37,054 nucleotides of DNA from the IMG/VR virus record IMGVR_UViG_3300022198_002861, positions 1-37,054 of that record; one strand, 5' to 3'. The notes below the pieces were generated by a model. The model was not told where the DNA came from, did no database searches, and saw only the letters and a program-made list of their open reading frames with translations. Every line of letters starts with the position of its first letter. The first letter of the stretch is position 1. Position numbers and translations under genes: made by a program. This document shows positions 9,239 to 16,580 of the stretch, in pieces. The DNA comes from a virus.

Positions 9239-9556
9239 ATGCCTGTTCTTGCTGGAAATACTACAACCGCTACTCCTACAATCGCTACTGCTACTAGCAC
9301 TACTATCCTTGCAGCTAATAGGGAGCGCAAGTTTTTACTGGTTCAAAACAACTCTGCTGCTGATGTAGCTATAGGACTGGAAGGACAAACCTTAACTGGA
9401 ATAGCCCCAACTTCTACCAATAAATGCTTTGTACTTAAAAGCACAGCAGGGCTAAACATAATTCGTTTTGAGGCTGGATTTGTTCCTGCCGGAGCTATTA
9501 CAGCCTACCAAACCTCTGGCTCGCCGATAAATACAGTGGTCGTCGTTGAAGGCTAG
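9239..9556 (+). CDS. Small virion protein, unknown (beta-rich)
   Basis: 105 residues, AGGTG site. The protein is almost entirely Thr/Ala/Val-rich with strands such as ERKFLLVQNNSAADVAIGLEG and ends INTVVVVEG. This resembles small beta-sandwich proteins that decorate heads or cap fibres (RKFLLVQNNS is typical of such folds). It is bounded by a strong terminator upstream and a weak hairpin downstream. Confidence 0.65.
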   Translation: MPVLAGNTTTATPTIATATSTTILAANRERKFLLVQNNSAADVAIGLEGQTLTGIAPTSTNKCFVLKSTAGLNIIRFEAGFVPAGAITAYQTSGSPINTVVVVEG

Positions 9557-9570
9557 TGCTATAACTTAAG

Positions 9571-9586
9571 TAGGCAATAAAGCCTA
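9571..9586 (+). terminator. Weak hairpin, possible partial terminator
   Basis: TAGGC pairs with GCCTA across AATAAA, followed by TTTA. The stem is short, so this may only attenuate or stabilise a transcript end. Confidence 0.35.
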
Positions 9587-9602
9587 TTTACGGAGACAAG
9601 TT

Positions 9603-10283
9603 ATGCCACAAGTAGATTGGAGCGAAATAATGGCAAGGGGCCAGCAGAAGAAGAGATACGCTGGCTTAAATGTGCAATTTTTTAATGCTTACAACGAAAA
9701 TGAAGAGAAATCGCTAAAAGAGGGTCGTCCAATATTTGACGAGATACCTTCAATAAGCATCCAGATACCAGGCGGCGACACTACGGTTAGACGTATAGAG
9801 CCGCAGGATATTCAGGATTATCCAGAAAAGTATGCAGCTTTCAAGGCAGGTTCAGAGCCTGTAACTGACGGCACACCTCTTTCAGAATGGCCTATGATGC
9901 CTGGCTCCGCTATGCGTGAGTTTCAGTACCTTGGTTTTAAGACCGTAGAGCAGGTAGCTAACGCTTCAGATGAAGCTCGCAGAAAGCTAGGCACTTTAAG
10001 CAAATTTATCAAAATGGCTAAGGAGTATTTAGACGCTGCTAATTCAGACCAGAATAGTGTAGCTAAACTCCGTGTTCAGTTAGATAATTACAAAGAAAGA
10101 TACGCTAAGCTTGAGGAAAGAGTAGAGCTTTTGATGCAGCGTATTGAAGCCAATGAAGGCACCGATCTTCGTTCAGAACGGAAGTCAACCGCTATTGATG
10201 AAGAGGAGGTGATCCAAGACGATCTAGACGAGGATGAGGTGGTAGCACGTCCTAGACTAAGGGGGAGGGCTAAAAGGATATGA
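9603..10283 (+). CDS. Conserved head-tail region protein with coiled coil
   Basis: 226 residues, GGAG site seven bases upstream. The N-terminal half has an ordered domain (FFNAYNENEEKSLKEGRPIF, then IPGGDTTVRRIEPQDIQDYP) followed by WPMMPGSAMREFQYLGFKTVEQVAN, a motif I associate with a conserved protein lying just after the coat genes in several podovirus-like phages. Residues about 155-195 form a coiled coil. The C-terminus is acidic then basic (RPRLRGRAKRI), suggesting DNA or capsid contact. The exact role is unknown. It overlaps the tail adaptor start by four bases (ATGA). Confidence 0.7.
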   Translation: MPQVDWSEIMARGQQKKRYAGLNVQFFNAYNENEEKSLKEGRPIFDEIPSISIQIPGGDTTVRRIEPQDIQDYPEKYAAFKAGSEPVTDGTPLSEWPMMPGSAMREFQYLGFKTVEQVANASDEARRKLGTLSKFIKMAKEYLDAANSDQNSVAKLRVQLDNYKERYAKLEERVELLMQRIEANEGTDLRSERKSTAIDEEEVIQDDLDEDEVVARPRLRGRAKRI

Positions 10284-11143
10284 CAATAGCCTCGATAATA
10301 CGCAACGTAGCTAATGAAGCTGGTTATACGGTAGAGTCAAACATACTTACTTCTACAGAAACTACTACAAAGCAGCTACTAGCTATTGCACAGCGTATCA
10401 ATCGAGACATCTTTGAAGCCTACCCCTGGCCTAAATGTTTTGCTGCGGGGTCGATTACGCTGGTAGCGGGTCAGGCAACTTATCCGCTGCCAGCTGCTTT
10501 TTCTCAATATCAGTACGACACTTTTTGGAATCAAAGCACCAGATGGCGAGTCCTTGGACCAATGTCAGAGCAGGACTTTGCAGAGATTAGAGGCTACGGC
10601 GTACTACCTAGAGTATATCAGCGGTTTCAAATAAGGGGATTAACCAACCAGGAATTGTTTATAAGCCCTACCCCTGATGCTGGGACCAATGGGCAAATAA
10701 TTATCTTTGAGTATATTGCAGACCGTTCAGTAGTCCCTAAAACATGGACTACAAGCACACTGTTTGCAGCCAATACCTACTGCTTTTACAACGGCAATTA
10801 TTACCGCACTACAGCAGGTGGCACTACAGGCGCTACTCCTCCTACGCATACTACGGGGAGCGTATCTGATGGCGGTGTAACTTGGACCTATTATGATGGG
10901 GCTTACAGCGAGTTTCTTGCTGATACTGATACAAGCATATTCCAAGAGAAACTAGTAGAGCAGGGAATATTAGAGCGATTCGCTCAAATACACGGCCTAG
11001 AAGGGGTAAGGCCACAGTTTGATACGCAACTACACGAAGAGTTTGGGCGCACCAAGGGCGGCAAAGTATTGTTTGCTGGAGGTATTACACGGCCTACTCA
11101 GTTTGGGCGTAACGGTACAGTTACTTTTGGAGGATGGATTTAA
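10280..11143 (+). CDS. Head-tail adaptor / tail tubular protein A-like
   Basis: 287 residues. The N-terminal helices (IIRNVANEAGY and LLAIAQRINRDIFEAYPWPK) followed by YPLPAAFSQYQ and LFISPTPD are characteristic of T7 gp11 / P22 gp4-type adaptor proteins, which dock the tail on the portal and stabilise packaged DNA. About residues 155-208 hold an insertion (NTYCFYNGNYYRTTAGGTTG to GGVTWTYYDG) of the short carbohydrate-binding-like repeat type found in many phage structural proteins. The C-terminal part returns to helix. ATGA overlap with the upstream gene. Confidence 0.8.
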   Translation: MTIASIIRNVANEAGYTVESNILTSTETTTKQLLAIAQRINRDIFEAYPWPKCFAAGSITLVAGQATYPLPAAFSQYQYDTFWNQSTRWRVLGPMSEQDFAEIRGYGVLPRVYQRFQIRGLTNQELFISPTPDAGTNGQIIIFEYIADRSVVPKTWTTSTLFAANTYCFYNGNYYRTTAGGTTGATPPTHTTGSVSDGGVTWTYYDGAYSEFLADTDTSIFQEKLVEQGILERFAQIHGLEGVRPQFDTQLHEEFGRTKGGKVLFAGGITRPTQFGRNGTVTFGGWI

Positions 11144-12318
11144 TGCAACCTAACGCACAAAACTTTCACCCTGAAGCGCCAGAGTTTGCAAGAAGCAGGC
11201 CAGATGCTTATTACGCTTGGCTGACAAGTAATGGATTTCCTCCGCAGGTAGCATACGACCAAACTACTGCTATCTTTGGAAAGCCTAAATCACCAGAAGA
11301 GCAGCAAGCAGACGCAGCCGCAGCGAAACAGAAAGCCGGATTAGCACAAGCGGTGGGATCTATAGGCGGTACGCTTGCTACTCAATACGCAATAAGTAAA
11401 CTAGCTGGCGGTGGAGCCGCTGCTGCAACTGGAGCTGGAGCCGCTGGAGCTGGAGCGGCTGGAGCTGGAGCGGCTGGAGCTGGAGCGGCTGGGGGAGCTG
11501 CGGTTGGTGGTACGGCAGCTGGCGCAGGCGCAACAGGGGCAGCGACTACAGGGGGCACGTTAGCTGGATTTGGTTCTGTAGCTTTGCCCGTAGCATTGGC
11601 AGCAGCAGCAGCTAGTAATATGTGGGAAACTGGCATGAAAGATATTGTTCGTGGCCGTGGTGATAGGGCCGATTGGGCAAACCAAGCAGTAAACGTGCTT
11701 GGAGGAGGATTGCCAAATATGGCTTTGCGATTAGCTGGTAAACGCTCTATCGGCGCTATGATGAAATCTGGCAAGTCTAATGCTCAAGCTTTGCGAGATG
11801 ATTTTAGGGGCGACCTCAAGGAAACAGGCGTAGCAGATAAAGACTATATGGTTACTCTTGCTGACGGGTCCAAGTTTAATATAGGGCTAGACGGCAAAAC
11901 TAAATATAAAAACACAGATGAAAAGACTACTAGAAACGCTTGGGATGTAGACTTTTCAAACCCTTTAGCTAAGTTTGCTACTGATAAAATTGACCCAATG
12001 ATAAGGGGAATCTACGGCGCAGACGACCCAAAAAAGAAATTCTTTCCTGGTCAATACACTGGAATGTTAGTTAACGCAGCTACTAGTAATGCTAAAAGCG
12101 AAGCTGACGTATTAGCTAATATAGAAACTATGCTAGGCAAATCAAAGTTTGCACAGCAAGCAGGAGTAGGCGTAACTCCTCCTAAGCCACCTAAGCCACC
12201 TAAAGGGGAAGTGGTTCGTGTTTCTCCTGGTATGTATATGAACGACAAGGGAGAGGTTGGGCCAGCTAAAACAGTTGGAGAAGCTTTACGAATAAATTAC
12301 GATAAAAAAAGAAAGTAA
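11143..12318 (+). CDS. Putative internal virion (ejection) protein
   Basis: 391 residues from ATG 11143. An in-frame ATG at 11134 directly abuts the GGAGG at 11129-11133, whereas 11143 lies nine bases from it, so 11143 is chosen. It overlaps the adaptor stop (TAATG). Residues about 70-160 are Ala/Gly-rich with long hydrophobic stretches, including four 15-bp repeats encoding GAGAA, suggesting membrane insertion during DNA ejection. The middle has MWETGMKDIVRGRGDRADW. The C-terminus has PPKPPKPPKG and VSPGMYMNDKG, a motif repeated in the next gene. An ejection role is inferred. Confidence 0.65.
   Translation: MQPNAQNFHPEAPEFARSRPDAYYAWLTSNGFPPQVAYDQTTAIFGKPKSPEEQQADAAAAKQKAGLAQAVGSIGGTLATQYAISKLAGGGAAAATGAGAAGAGAAGAGAAGAGAAGGAAVGGTAAGAGATGAATTGGTLAGFGSVALPVALAAAAASNMWETGMKDIVRGRGDRADWANQAVNVLGGGLPNMALRLAGKRSIGAMMKSGKSNAQALRDDFRGDLKETGVADKDYMVTLADGSKFNIGLDGKTKYKNTDEKTTRNAWDVDFSNPLAKFATDKIDPMIRGIYGADDPKKKFFPGQYTGMLVNAATSNAKSEADVLANIETMLGKSKFAQQAGVGVTPPKPPKPPKGEVVRVSPGMYMNDKGEVGPAKTVGEALRINYDKKRK
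11431..11490 (+). repeat. Four tandem 15-bp repeats (GGAGCTGGAGCSGCT)
   Basis: Copies begin at 11431, 11446, 11461 and 11476. The first differs from the others at one base. They encode GAGAA units inside the ejection-like protein and are a likely site of copy-number change. Confidence 0.95.
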
Positions 12319-12320
12319 TT

Positions 12321-12863
12321 ATGGCAAGAAAAACAGCATTAAACAAAAACCCACGAGTTAGGACTCAGCCAGTTACTACAGGCAGCGAACAAGCTAGGGG
12401 CAAAGTAAATCCTGCTAAAGTAGCCATGGAAAGGCTATCCCCTGGCGTATATCGCAGCGCTAGTGGTGGACTTGTTTCTGGGCAGGGCAGGCCAATAGAA
12501 CGGCAACCGCAAGCGCCTATGCAGCAACCGCAGGGACCTATGCCTAATATGCAAAATCCTTGGCGCAGTCCTGTTGATGATATGGTGGGAAGGTATTCCC
12601 CTGGGGCAATACAATCACCAATAGGTTTTGTCCCTGGCTTTGGCCCTGGGCAACCAAATATGCCAATGGATAAGATGTATCGTGAACTTCCAATGTATCA
12701 GTGGAATGGCATGCCTCAGATGCCACAGCCATCAGCTAACATGGGAGGTCAGTATCGTTTGAGTCCTGGGATGTACGGCAGCAGAGAACAGGCCATGCAG
12801 CAATACAACGATCAGTTGCGGCAAATGGAGTTAACCGCCATGCCACAATACAACAAAAGGTAA
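12321..12863 (+). CDS. Pro/Met/Gln-rich virion protein with SPGxY motifs
   Basis: 180 residues and largely low-complexity. It has a basic N-terminus (1-35), then long Pro/Gln/Met stretches. Three related motifs occur: RLSPGVYRS, GRYSPGAIQS and RLSPGMYGS. A fourth copy ends the upstream protein. No known fold is visible. It sits between an ejection-like and a tail tube gene and is spaced two bases from the former. It could be a linear linker or internal protein. Confidence 0.65.
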   Translation: MARKTALNKNPRVRTQPVTTGSEQARGKVNPAKVAMERLSPGVYRSASGGLVSGQGRPIERQPQAPMQQPQGPMPNMQNPWRSPVDDMVGRYSPGAIQSPIGFVPGFGPGQPNMPMDKMYRELPMYQWNGMPQMPQPSANMGGQYRLSPGMYGSREQAMQQYNDQLRQMELTAMPQYNKR

Positions 12864-12866
12864 TTA

Positions 12867-14396
12867 ATGGCGTTCCAAGGTTTTACAATGCCACCCCCTT
12901 ATGCGGGGTTGGACTTGGTGAGCCCCATTGATAACATGGAGCCGCAGTACGCCTTGGAGCTTACAAACGTATTCCCAGGGGCGGGCGCTCCTACAATTAG
13001 AAATGGCTATACCAGGTTTGCAACGATAGGCACTACTAATGCCATTAAGTTAATTACGACACTGCACCTAGCTAATGGGACTAGTCAGCTGGTAGCCTGC
13101 ACAAATAACAAAATTTATTCCGTATCCGAATCAGGTACGGTAACAGATGTTACTGGAACTACCCTACCAACAAGCGGGGATTGGCAGACTGTAACCTACG
13201 CTAATAGGTTATACCTATGTAACGGGGTAAATAATGCGCAGGTGTTCAACGGAACTACCTGCTCTGATGTTACCTTTACTGGCGTAGCTAAATCATCGCT
13301 AATTAACGTAACTGCACACAAAGAGCGGTTATACTTCATAGAGGCTAATACCCTAAAGGTTTGGTATGGTGGATTACAAGTTACTGGCACAGGTGGCACT
13401 CCTGCTCTTACTTCTTTCGATTTGCAATATGTTTGCACTAGAGGCGGTTATTTGGTTGGTATCGGCAGCTTTACGAATAGCGCCAATCTAGCTACCCAAG
13501 AATACTTTTGGGCCTGCACCTCTGAAGGAGAGATAGTCTTTTACACAGGAACTTATGCCGGAGACCCTGGGACTTGGGGAATAGTCGCAAGATACTATAT
13601 CGGCAGACCGCTAGGTTATAGGGCTTTTGTCAGGGTTAACAATGATATATGGGTAATTACAGAGCAGGGCATAGTACCTTTATCTGGGCTTTTTCAATCT
13701 GACCCTGAAGCCGCACTAAACATTGTTAGCCAGCGAGTTAATCCGCTAATCAGCCAGTACGCTCTATCTACTCCATTTGACCATCAATGGACGGGTTTCT
13801 TTTGGCCACAAGGACGCAGAGTTTACTTAAGTATTCCTACTACAGGTAGCGGCTGCAAGTTTCTTGTTTACAGCATCGACACTAAAGGTTGGACCGTGTT
13901 TGAGCTTTACAGTGATACTCATGCACTAGCTGCAACAGCGTTTAAGAATTTACCTTTTTACGCTTCTTCTATTGGGGAGATTTGGCAGGGCGAGACTGGT
14001 CAAGCAGATGCGGTAATCGCTTCAGCAGGGCAATCAATCTTGTTTAACGGTCGCACTGCATTTAGCTTCTACGGCTCTCGTAGCAACTACAAAGCATTCA
14101 AGGATATTAGACCTATCATGCGAGTAAGAAGAGGGGTTACTCTTAACTTAGGGTTAGATACTGATTTTAGAAGACAGCCGACAGTGTCTTCCGTAACTAC
14201 GCTTCCAGGAAACTTCACTCCTTGGGGCAGTCCTTGGGGCAGTCCGTGGTCGTCAGATATAGAATATGTTTTTGACAGGTTTGCGGTTAAAGGCCAAGGG
14301 CATTGTGCTGCTGTAAGATTTGGTGGTTCGATTAAGAATACAAGTATGCAAATTCTTGGGTTTGAGATACGTTATGATATAGGGGGACAGGTATAA
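12867..14396 (+). CDS. Tail tubular protein B-like / tail hub (gp10/gp12-like)
   Basis: 509 residues with AAAAGG six bases upstream. The start YAGLDLVSPIDNMEPQYALELTNVFPGAGAPTIRNGYTRFATIG is the hallmark of the T7 gp12 / P22 gp10-like family, which forms the tail nozzle below the adaptor. Repeated strands such as LVACTNNKIYSVSESGTVTD, RLYLCNGVNNAQVFNG and FLVYSIDTKGWTVFEL fit a beta-propeller. A short repeat WGSPWGSPW occurs near residue 455. Length and context agree with the family. Confidence 0.85.
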   Translation: MAFQGFTMPPPYAGLDLVSPIDNMEPQYALELTNVFPGAGAPTIRNGYTRFATIGTTNAIKLITTLHLANGTSQLVACTNNKIYSVSESGTVTDVTGTTLPTSGDWQTVTYANRLYLCNGVNNAQVFNGTTCSDVTFTGVAKSSLINVTAHKERLYFIEANTLKVWYGGLQVTGTGGTPALTSFDLQYVCTRGGYLVGIGSFTNSANLATQEYFWACTSEGEIVFYTGTYAGDPGTWGIVARYYIGRPLGYRAFVRVNNDIWVITEQGIVPLSGLFQSDPEAALNIVSQRVNPLISQYALSTPFDHQWTGFFWPQGRRVYLSIPTTGSGCKFLVYSIDTKGWTVFELYSDTHALAATAFKNLPFYASSIGEIWQGETGQADAVIASAGQSILFNGRTAFSFYGSRSNYKAFKDIRPIMRVRRGVTLNLGLDTDFRRQPTVSSVTTLPGNFTPWGSPWGSPWSSDIEYVFDRFAVKGQGHCAAVRFGGSIKNTSMQILGFEIRYDIGGQV

Positions 14397-14398
14397 GT

Positions 14399-15352
14399 AT
14401 GGCTAGAAAAGGTGCAACCACAAGAGATCCAAAAAAGACTACAACTCCAACAAAGGGAGCGAAACCAGGCACTTCTACGCCGACTGACACTAAATTCAAG
14501 TACGAGGAAAACAGGGCAGCTTTCGAGGGGCTAAACGCTCAGCAAAAAGAGCGCTATCAACGGGTACTGCAAAACAAAGGGAGAAAAGCTGCTAATGAGT
14601 ACTTAGCTAAAACATCTGGTGGACAGGTTAGAATGCCTGGACAAAAAGGGCCAGCAGCTCCGGCAGCACCTACTCCTGAATCGGTTACTGAAGAGGGTTT
14701 TCTTGGAGCTGGGGCGGTTTATCAAGATATGCTTAAACGGTTTCAAGGAGAGCAGTATCAGCCTAACTTTGAGCCGGAGATGGAGCGAGCTAGACAGAAC
14801 GTAATGCAACAGTTTGAGCGTCGTAACGCTGAAGAATTTGGCCGCCAGCAGGTAGACGTACAGCGACAGATTGCAGAGCGTGGCCTAGACCCTAACTCAG
14901 AAGCAGCGCAAGGGCTATACAAGCAGTTAAATCAGCGTCAGGACCTAGCTAGGCAAGAGGCTATGAGCGCAGCAGAGCAGGCAGCTTATGGCGTACGGCA
15001 ACAGCAATTTACCGAAGCTAATACCTTAGCTATGCGACCTTACGAGCAGTTTGGAGCATTGTTACCGCCATATATGGCAGGTGTAGGGGCTCAGTATCAA
15101 AATCAACAACTACAACAGCAGCAGGGTTGGGAAGCTAAACAAGCCGAGCTTGAAAGACAAAATAGGTTGCAGATAGCAAGAATGTCTCAAGGTGGGGGAG
15201 GAGCGGCAGGGCCAACTCCATACGATAGAATGTTGGCAGGTGAAATTGCAGGAGGGTACAATCAGCAGCCACAACCAAATCCTTGGGCAGCTGGGATAGC
15301 AAGTTTTATAGGCGCCGCAGGTAACGCTTGGGGCCGCAGCATGGGTAGCTAA
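14399..15352 (+). CDS. Putative internal virion protein
   Basis: 317 residues. Disordered N-terminus (KKTTTPTKGAKPG) and then a helical Gln/Arg/Glu-rich body from about residue 100 (ARQNVMQQFERRNAEEFGRQ, QIAERGLDPNSEAAQGLY) to 240. This pattern fits internal core or ejection proteins of podovirus-like phages. The C-terminus has a hydrophobic Ala/Gly/Trp stretch (WAAGIASFIGAAGNAWGR) that could insert in a membrane. It forms a tight set with the next two genes. Confidence 0.65.
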   Translation: MARKGATTRDPKKTTTPTKGAKPGTSTPTDTKFKYEENRAAFEGLNAQQKERYQRVLQNKGRKAANEYLAKTSGGQVRMPGQKGPAAPAAPTPESVTEEGFLGAGAVYQDMLKRFQGEQYQPNFEPEMERARQNVMQQFERRNAEEFGRQQVDVQRQIAERGLDPNSEAAQGLYKQLNQRQDLARQEAMSAAEQAAYGVRQQQFTEANTLAMRPYEQFGALLPPYMAGVGAQYQNQQLQQQQGWEAKQAELERQNRLQIARMSQGGGGAAGPTPYDRMLAGEIAGGYNQQPQPNPWAAGIASFIGAAGNAWGRSMGS

Positions 15353-15353
15353 T

Positions 15354-16580
15354 ATGGCAACACTAGAAGAGGCATTGCAAGGTTTAAACTACACTGGTGC
15401 TGATACTGGGTACGGTATTGCTGCACAAACATTAGGCCAGGTAGCTCCTACCCTAATTAACCCTTACGGCTCAACAGGGCAGGCCATTGGTATAGGTTTA
15501 GGTTCAATATTGCTTCAATCGTTGTTAGGCTATCAAGCTAGGCAGGAAGCCGCTAGAAGTACGCTAGAGCTTAATACGCTGGCTAATACAATGCAGGGGC
15601 TTTCCACACCACAAGCTCGCACTGATTTTATTGGCGGCGTATCTGACCCAATGTATCAGTCTAGGCTTTCTACGTTAGCTACTGCATTAACTCAGCAGGA
15701 GCAGGCCAGAAAGGCAGACTTGCTTACAAAGCGTGGACTAGCAGAGCTCGATGTTGATTTGGCTCGTGCAAAGGATATGGGAGTTCCTTTGTCACAATTA
15801 AGCGAGCTTGATAAGCAAAGAGAAGCTAGAAGGGCAGCTTTGTTTGGAGGAGCTCCAAGTGTAGCGGGAGAAATGTTTACGAGTCCTGAACTAGCGTCAC
15901 AAAGAGACCCAGCTAGCATACTTGCTCGGCCTGAAGCACAAGAAGTTTTAACAAAGCCAGAAAGAGATGCTTTAACAGCACAAGCTAAACTTACAGCCGA
16001 TCGTCGTGGCGAAGCGGACGCTTTACGCAAAGAGTTTAATACTTTGCCAGAAGTAAAAAACTTTAGCCTAATTGATACCGCAGCTAAGGTAGTTATTAAA
16101 GCCGTTCAAGACCCTAGCGCCGTAGCTACTCAGGAATTAGTGCGCCGTGCTGTTCAGTTAATAGAGCCAGGCATGGCAGTTAGGGAAGGTGAACAAGCTG
16201 CAATTATGGCAAGTCAAAGCATTCCAGATCGCTTTAAGGGTGAACTTGCTACTGCACTATCTGGCCAAGGAGGATTGCAAGAAGAGACTCGTCAAGGAAT
16301 TATGCGAATTGCTCAACGTGCTTATGAAGCTCAAGCCGAACGCTATAAAACTACCAAAGATTTTTATGAGGGCATAGCAACGGATCGCGGTATTCCTAAA
16401 AAAGCTATTTCGTATATTGGAGAGCCCGAGCCTTGGGCAAAGGTTGCTGGCGAACAGAAGCAATCAGAAAATAAACAAAGTCAATTAGCTAGCATTTTAC
16501 AACAGTTAAAAAGCACAACTGACCCAGCTAAAATTAACCAACTAAAGCAAGAAGCAGCAAATATTTACGGCGCAAAATAA
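15354..16580 (+). CDS. Putative internal virion / ejection protein
   Basis: 408 residues, ATG two bases after the previous stop. A hydrophobic N-terminal part (QAIGIGLGSILLQSLLGYQA, about residues 42-61) could span a membrane. The rest is helical and Ala/Gln/Glu/Arg-rich, with a motif ELDKQREARRAALFGGAPS in the middle. There is no enzymatic motif. It is immediately followed (TAAATGG) by the large ejection protein, consistent with a three-protein ejection apparatus such as T7 gp14-16 or P22 gp7/16/20. Confidence 0.6.
   Translation: MATLEEALQGLNYTGADTGYGIAAQTLGQVAPTLINPYGSTGQAIGIGLGSILLQSLLGYQARQEAARSTLELNTLANTMQGLSTPQARTDFIGGVSDPMYQSRLSTLATALTQQEQARKADLLTKRGLAELDVDLARAKDMGVPLSQLSELDKQREARRAALFGGAPSVAGEMFTSPELASQRDPASILARPEAQEVLTKPERDALTAQAKLTADRRGEADALRKEFNTLPEVKNFSLIDTAAKVVIKAVQDPSAVATQELVRRAVQLIEPGMAVREGEQAAIMASQSIPDRFKGELATALSGQGGLQEETRQGIMRIAQRAYEAQAERYKTTKDFYEGIATDRGIPKKAISYIGEPEPWAKVAGEQKQSENKQSQLASILQQLKSTTDPAKINQLKQEAANIYGAK

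Noticed and set aside
11134-11142. ATG 11134 as start of the ejection-like gene
   Set aside because: It directly abuts GGAGG and cannot use it. ATG 11143 has correct spacing.
15692-16030. Leftward frame inside the ejection protein gene
   Set aside because: Antisense shadow of a long coding frame.
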